From NCBI GenBank assembly GCA_022453515.1, contig JAJNNY010000007.1, forward strand, positions 248,001 through 312,000: DNA of 64,000 bases. Direction: 5' to 3'. The notes below the pieces were generated by a model. That model saw only the letters and a program-made list of their open reading frames with translations, was not told the DNA's origin and searched no databases. Within the stretch, counting starts at the first letter, position 1, and every line of letters begins with the position of its first letter. Both the position numbers and the translations under genes were made by a program. Positions 58,949 to 64,000 of this stretch are shown here, in pieces. The stretch is from Astrocystis sublimbata. Taxonomy: Eukaryota; Ascomycota; Sordariomycetes; Xylariales; Xylariaceae.

Positions 58949-61829
58949 TGCTGGTTTGTGCTGTCCGTGCTGTCCGTGCTGTCCGTGCTGTCCGTGCTGT
59001 CCGACGAACACGGTTCAGTAGTCGGCCAACTGGAGGCTCCGCGGGAGCTCGGGGGAGAGGTCATCTTCACCTTCACCATCAGTCATGGCATTCTTTCGGC
59101 TTCCATGACGCCACCTGGGCAAGTTTGGTGGATCGGGGCGCCGACGAGCTGGGGCCCGAGGGCTGGTGTAGGCAGCAGTGAGCTGTACCTAGATAGGTAC
59201 CTAGGTAGGTATCGATTGGTGCGTGAGGAGCACTGGGGGTACCTGAAGCTCTACTTCCTCTGCCAGGTATTCGGGGGGGTGCACATGTAGTAGGATGGGG
59301 GCCGTTGCCCAATGGGGCGTGCGATTGGTGTAAGTGGCAGTAGTGACAGGGCACGCGGGGGGTTGATGAACTGCCTCCAGGGCTTCTAAGCCTTACACAT
59401 CATGCCTAAGTAACTATAACTCTAGGTAGGTTAGGTACCTAAGGTAGTTGAAACAACAAGACTTCCCATCGTTTCAAGCCAAGAGTTGCGACGAATGCGT
59501 TTCACCATTTGCATCTGCATCTTTACATGTTTGTGGTTTCGTTTATGGGATAATGTTTAGATACCTGTCCCTTTCTGGTCCCGTTACTTACATCCATGGA
59601 TTAGGTATTCATTTTCCTAGTACCTACCTCGCCTACCTACCCTCGCATGCCTCGCTACCCTGTGCCGAACATGTAAATACCATAATGATGGGGCTGTCTA
59701 TTTCTCCTCTCGAAACTCTTCACCTCATGAGACTGAGTCTCGTGCACATGGCCAGAGGAGATCTACGGTGGCCCTTGAGGGGCGCATAACGGGAACTGCA
59801 AGAAGACCCTATGAGACCCCTATAAGGAGAGCTGGACTCTGGCATGTCTGGAGGGTCAGTCTCGTAGTCCCCGTGATTTTGAATCATTGGTAGGTACAAA
59901 GTCCCCCTCCCCGCGATTTACCAGATTTGCGACATTTTCAGACAAGCAGGACACGAACACGTAAGCCGCCGCCTTGGCCCCCGAGGGCTCTATGGCTTTG
60001 GGATTTGCTTTTCATCAGCATGACGGCCGCCTTGGCGACTCAGCCAAGCTGAGCCAAGTGCACTACCAAGCCTGCAACTCATCAAGGGACGAGCCGCCAC
60101 CTTCCGCGGCCGCACGCATACATGTATTCGTACATACATATGTACTCGTATGTCTTGGTAAGCCCGTGATCCTGCCCGTTTGAGAGGCGAGCGAGGTAGC
60201 CTAATTGGACCCGAGGGAGCGCCCAGTCTTATATACAAGCACCAAGGCTCTGCCCAAGAGGTCGATATACCAATACATACGTACACATGATGTGTTCTTG
60301 GGGCGTGATCTTCGTACGCCCCCAGCAAACTCCTATTTCCGAAAGAGTTGCCAAGCATCAGCACACCATAATAGGGCTATCATGTGATTGGGAGCCGATG
60401 CTTGACCCGCGCTTGTTAGGTATGATCCGAATTAACCTATCTAGATGCCTAGATAAGATTTGCCATTATACTGACCCCATGTTTCCTCTCTAGCCCACGG
60501 TACATATGTATCTACTGTCTACATGGAGGTTAGTTGGTAGCTTACTCCTCGTCTTTCAGGGTCCAAGAGCTGGAGGATCATGTAAGTCAAGAGACTAGAC
60601 AGACTAGCTGATGATCTGTGCTGTGCATAGAGCACGGGGGCCCGGGGGGTTTACTCGTTAGGGGCTTTGGGGTTTTAAAATAATCTCTATTACATATATA
60701 CAGATGCCGATTCTGAGCGACGGGACGGGCTGACTGCTAGGCAGGTCTAGTCGAGGTAGGTAGCATCGTTGTTGTTGTACCATCACAATATGTAATGAGG
60801 TATTATACGGCCAACCATCTAGACGACCCCCCCTCTCCATATCACACCGCTTCACCCAAACCCAACCCGTCCTACGTGTGTTGGATCAAATGGGTGTCCG
60901 AAAAGGCCGCTTCCCCACGCTCACCCAAACCCCGCAAGACAATCCTCCACGCTTATTCACCACGTTTGGTCGAGGCTGTGTGGGATACTGGACAGACTAC
61001 AGTAAGACGGTAGGCCCAATGCAACCTTCCTGTCGGATCGACCTGCCAAGCCTGTCTAAAGTAGCTCATCCCCAGCGACGAGCCGTCCGTGTCAAGCTTG
61101 TGTTGAGCTTGTCGAGCTTGTGTCGCCCCAATCAACCCCAGCCGGCTTTCTTGGTGTCTTTGCCATGGCGAGCCATGGAGATGTACCAGAAGTGTGTGCT
61201 GCCACCCACCCACTCTTCTGTCCATGTCCGTGGCCCGCTACAGGGTCCTGGCCGGGACCCATCAGATCCTCACTCCAGACTCCAGCGTGGCGCCGAGACG
61301 AATGCGCAGCAGGGATCCGGAGATTGGCACCTTGTCGGCGGGCCTTCGTCGCCTTCTAAGCTTCCTGCCAAGCAGGGACGGACCTCTCCGCGTGAGAACC
61401 CCTGCCGTCCTGCCTGTCCGGGCGTCGTGATGCTGCTGAATACATACTTAGGTAGCCGCGTTGTCCTGGCTGAAAGCTGGTCGCCCATCCTCGTACTCTT
61501 TGTCTTTGTCTGTCTATGCCCATCTGCTTGACCGAGTGCTCTTTCAGCAAGTATTTTTAGCCGTCTGTCTCTTGTCTGAGCCTACCCTACTAGACGAAGG
61601 GGTGGGGAGATTATATACCACACATCGTTCTTCCACCATCGAATGGTGCCAGTTACCTAATACCAATCTTGCATTTCGAGATTCGGGGGCTTAGCCCAGC
61701 AGACTCGCACCGTCGAAGTGCCTCTGAGACTCGTCGACTCGGTTGTCTTGTCCCGAGTGAACAGCATCGCCGCTGCCCATCTTTTTGTTTCCAGGTCTTT
61801 GACGATTGAAAGTGGCCTAGTTGCATGTG
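58949..61829. other. long divergent intergenic region
   Basis: 2.9 kb between the Ufd1-like and F-box/zinc genes. It holds a 9-bp tandem repeat at its left edge and ACCTAGGTAGGT palindromes at 59195-59212 and 59424-59445. A 217-codon frame at 60878-61531 has unlikely composition and is not called. Confidence 0.45.
58958..59002 (-). repeat. 9-bp tandem repeat, five copies
   Basis: GTGCTGTCC is repeated five times without error on the plus strand (GGACAGCAC on the gene strand), ending 10 nt upstream of the Ufd1-like start codon. In the gene's frame it would read as Gly-Gln-His repeats. The only in-frame upstream initiation would be a GTG, since TGA lies two codons before it. Confidence 0.9.
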
Positions 61830-61830
61830 A
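61825..61830 (+). promoter_or_regulatory. start-stop upstream ORF overlapping the main ATG
   Basis: ATGTGATGG: an ATG at 61825 is followed directly by TGA, whose A is the A of the main start codon at 61830. Such a one-codon upstream frame can reduce or gate translation of the main frame if it lies in the leader. Confidence 0.5.
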
Positions 61831-63558
61831 TGGCCTCCGGAGACCTTCAACTTCAGCACACGCGCGACTACATAGGAACCTCCGATCTTACCCCGGACCT
61901 CCTGGACCTGCTCTCCAACTCTCTCGTCCTCTACCAGACCATTCCCTACCTCCCCATTGCCGCCATCCTCAACGTCGCAGCCGCCTCGCGCTCCTTCCGC
62001 CACCTGCTTCACTCCACCCCGGGCGTGTTCCGCCATCTTGATCTGACGCGCATCTCGACGGCGCAATTTGAGATTGATGGCATCGACCGTGGCGGCGAGG
62101 TGTGGCGCAACGTCCAGGTCGACGAGAACCTCACCGAGGATGACTTCTATTCCGGCCCCCTGAGGGGCATCTTCACGAGCCTCCGACGGCGGGATATCCT
62201 CCAACACGTCACCACCCTCGTCCTCGACGGGCTCTCCGTGACCTCTGAATTTCTCAACGACATCCTCGTTGACCCGGCCTCTCGCGTCCGCATCCTCTCC
62301 ATCCGCGAGGTCAAGAACCTCAACGAGCGGAAGCTCATGCAGGCGCTGCGCTACGCTTGCCGGCCCTCGCGGGCAGACGACATGCCCCGACTGAAGGCGC
62401 TGTACTATTTTGGTAAGCGCCACACCTCCACCTCCTTGTCAGAATCTGGCGAGGGCAAGGGTGAGGACGAGGACTGGTACAGTCAGAAGGGCCGCGTGAT
62501 CAGCAAATCGATCGCCGACGGCTGGGCCGAGACGCTTCTCGACTGCCGCGAGGCCCTGCGCTTCGACACCGTCCTCTGCACCGGACCCCGCCACCACAAT
62601 TCTCCCGCCTACGGCAAGACACATGTCACGCCGGCGGGCGGAAGCCCCTGGGGCGTGGCCTCCTTTGCCGTGGGCGGGTGCGCATCCTGCGGCTCTGCAC
62701 CCGAGGGTTTCACCGTGTACGAAGGCTCGCCTGCCGAGGAGCTCCCTCTGCTCTCGCCCATTCCTCTACACTCCTCGAATGTCAAGTCCGCGATGCGCCC
62801 GCACGGCGACGAGACCGGAAACGGCCATCGACAACCACGACACGAGTTCGTCCCGCGGTGCCTCGGATGCATCCGCGAGCGCTACTGCTTCAGTTGCAAC
62901 CAGTGGTGGTGCGAGGCGTGCTACCAGGTGCCGAGCAACGAGGAGTTGGCGCAGGAGGTCCACGTCGTCAATTTCGACGAGAACGAGAACGGTCTCGAAG
63001 ATCACGAGAATGCTGCTTTCATGAGCCAGCACATGATGAAGGTATGTAAATGCCGTTGGCTCGATAGCTAGCGCTGCATAATGCGCAGAATAGGACACGA
63101 TTCCTCCGCCCCAACCACGAGTTCCATATGCATATCACTAGCACAGTTGAGAAAACATGTAGCTGACAACATCGCCGTGCTACAGAAACCAAAAATCTCC
63201 CGCAGCTGTTGGGAATGCGATCGCAACGTGAGACCTGTCTGGTTTGCATATGCAGTAAAGTTCCTCCTTAGCTAACGTGCCTGCAGTGTGTCGACTGTAT
63301 TGCCCAGACGCAGAAGCGCTGCACGGCGTGCGGTGGCGGGTACTGCATCATTCACCATGAGGGTTCAACTCAGAAACTGGTAAGTCTCAACCTTGTTCTC
63401 GCCTCCTCGACTTCTGTGTGATGGTGCGATAACTAACGTGTTGTGCAGTGCGACTGTATGGCCGACCTACCACCCTACCTTTTGAAGTGCTTTACTGACA
63501 ATTCTCTACAGGGTGCTCCTGTCGCCGAGGACGCAAGTGTACGGCGGAGCTCTATTGA
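61830..63558 (+). CDS. F-box-like protein with C-terminal Cys-rich zinc-binding region
   Basis: Five exons, 61830-63041, 63186-63227, 63287-63379, 63449-63455 and 63512-63558, give 466 residues. The first three splice junctions are phase 0. Exon 4 is only 7 nt, bounded by GTAAGT...ACTAACG...GTGCAG and GTATGG...TACTGAC...TACAG introns; using it gives the end CDWCSCRRGRKC. The N-terminal region (LLDLLSNSLVLYQTIPYLPIAAILNVAAASRSFRHLLH) fits an F-box, and a leucine-rich part follows. The C-terminus is full of Cys pairs (CASCG, CLGCIRERYCFSCNQWWCEACY, CWECDRNCVDC, CTACGGGYC, CDWCSC), which would bind several zinc ions. It is probably an SCF adaptor, with the zinc region for substrate or protein contact. 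This is inferred from motifs only. Confidence 0.78.
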
Positions 63559-64000
63559 TTGCCAGAGGGCTGTACTAATTCTGCATTTCTTGCGAACTGG
63601 CATGATTCGAAATTTGTGGCGCTTATATTTAGGATATGGATATATATGTACGGGACAGATACTCTCTACTTCATCGAGCGGTTCACCATGAGGGAAATAA
63701 GCGAAAGCGAGGTCTTCACATGAACTGCGATGTGGGCGGTTCAATGCTTTAGATACCTTGTCGGATATTGGTTTGATGGTTGAAACACCATGTTTAGCAA
63801 TCTCTGCTCTAGGGAGGTGCTGGAGATATCTAGCACTTTACATTGTACGAGATGACGGGTTGACACAAGTGGGCAGAGCAATAAGGTCTAAAAATCTCAA
63901 GACAATACTAGTCTGGGCGGCATCTTGTTCGTTTGGGTCTTAGTTGGGGGACTTCCGATAGCTGTTCTGGAAATGAAAGCTGAAGAACAACAACTCAGAT
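63559..64000. other. 3' flank to window end
   Basis: 442 bases after the F-box/zinc gene. No gene is seen before the window ends. Confidence 0.4.

Noticed and set aside
60878..61531. 217-codon plus-strand frame before the F-box/zinc gene
   Set aside because: Rich in Pro, Arg, Ser and Cys in no pattern, with no domain or signal peptide and no good start context; probably a chance frame in GC-rich upstream DNA.

Overview
The window looks like nuclear DNA of a filamentous ascomycete (Pezizomycotina, most likely a Sordariomycete). The genes are broken by short GT-AG introns, mostly 54-160 nt, with CTRAC/CTAAT-like branch points. Intergenic spaces are long, and many promoters carry an ACCTAGGTA-type palindromic motif. 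The protein set is typical of this group: mitochondrial mL50, Sip5, Arp6, a large zinc-finger Ufd1-like protein, secreted tyrosinase, a CDH-type cytochrome and an arylsulfotransferase-like protein. No ribosomal RNA, CRISPR array or intact transposon is visible. I cannot fix the species.

Layout. 0-5 kb: an F-box-like protein, a secreted six-bladed propeller protein (SMP-30 type) and a secreted GH23/SLT-like muramidase. 5-9.3 kb: gene-poor, holding a 208-bp solo LTR. 9.3-13 kb: a Ser/Thr-rich, probably GPI-anchored wall protein with a tandemly duplicated exon-intron unit, an intron-containing tRNA-Lys(UUU), and a secreted SGNH/GDSL esterase. 15-19.5 kb: tyrosine-type DAHP synthase, a small Cys-rich membrane protein and mitochondrial ribosomal protein mL50. 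21-24.4 kb: a secreted arylsulfotransferase-family protein whose last intron is a repeated foldback (introner-like) element, then a cupin protein. 28-33 kb: Sip5 and an aldo-keto reductase. 33.9-40.4 kb: a one-polypeptide fusion of a Mre11/SbcD-type nuclease with a Rad50/SbcC-type ATPase, a stand-alone chromodomain protein, an unrecognised small protein and a second copy of the introner-like element. 42.6-53 kb: tyrosinase, an unknown secreted protein, an ankyrin-repeat protein and a secreted b-type cytochrome domain. 53.9-63.6 kb: Arp6, a Ufd1-like zinc-finger protein, and an F-box/zinc-binding protein with a 7-nt microexon.

The genes do not form one pathway. They are a normal mix of housekeeping genes and secreted accessory genes. 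The two observations I would follow first are the Mre11-Rad50-like fusion, where nuclease and ATPase motifs sit in one continuous reading frame without a zinc hook, and the introner-like element, where a complete spliceosomal intron is repeated elsewhere in the window with a conserved hairpin and splice signals. All intron boundaries given here come from splice consensus, frame and family sense, not from transcripts.
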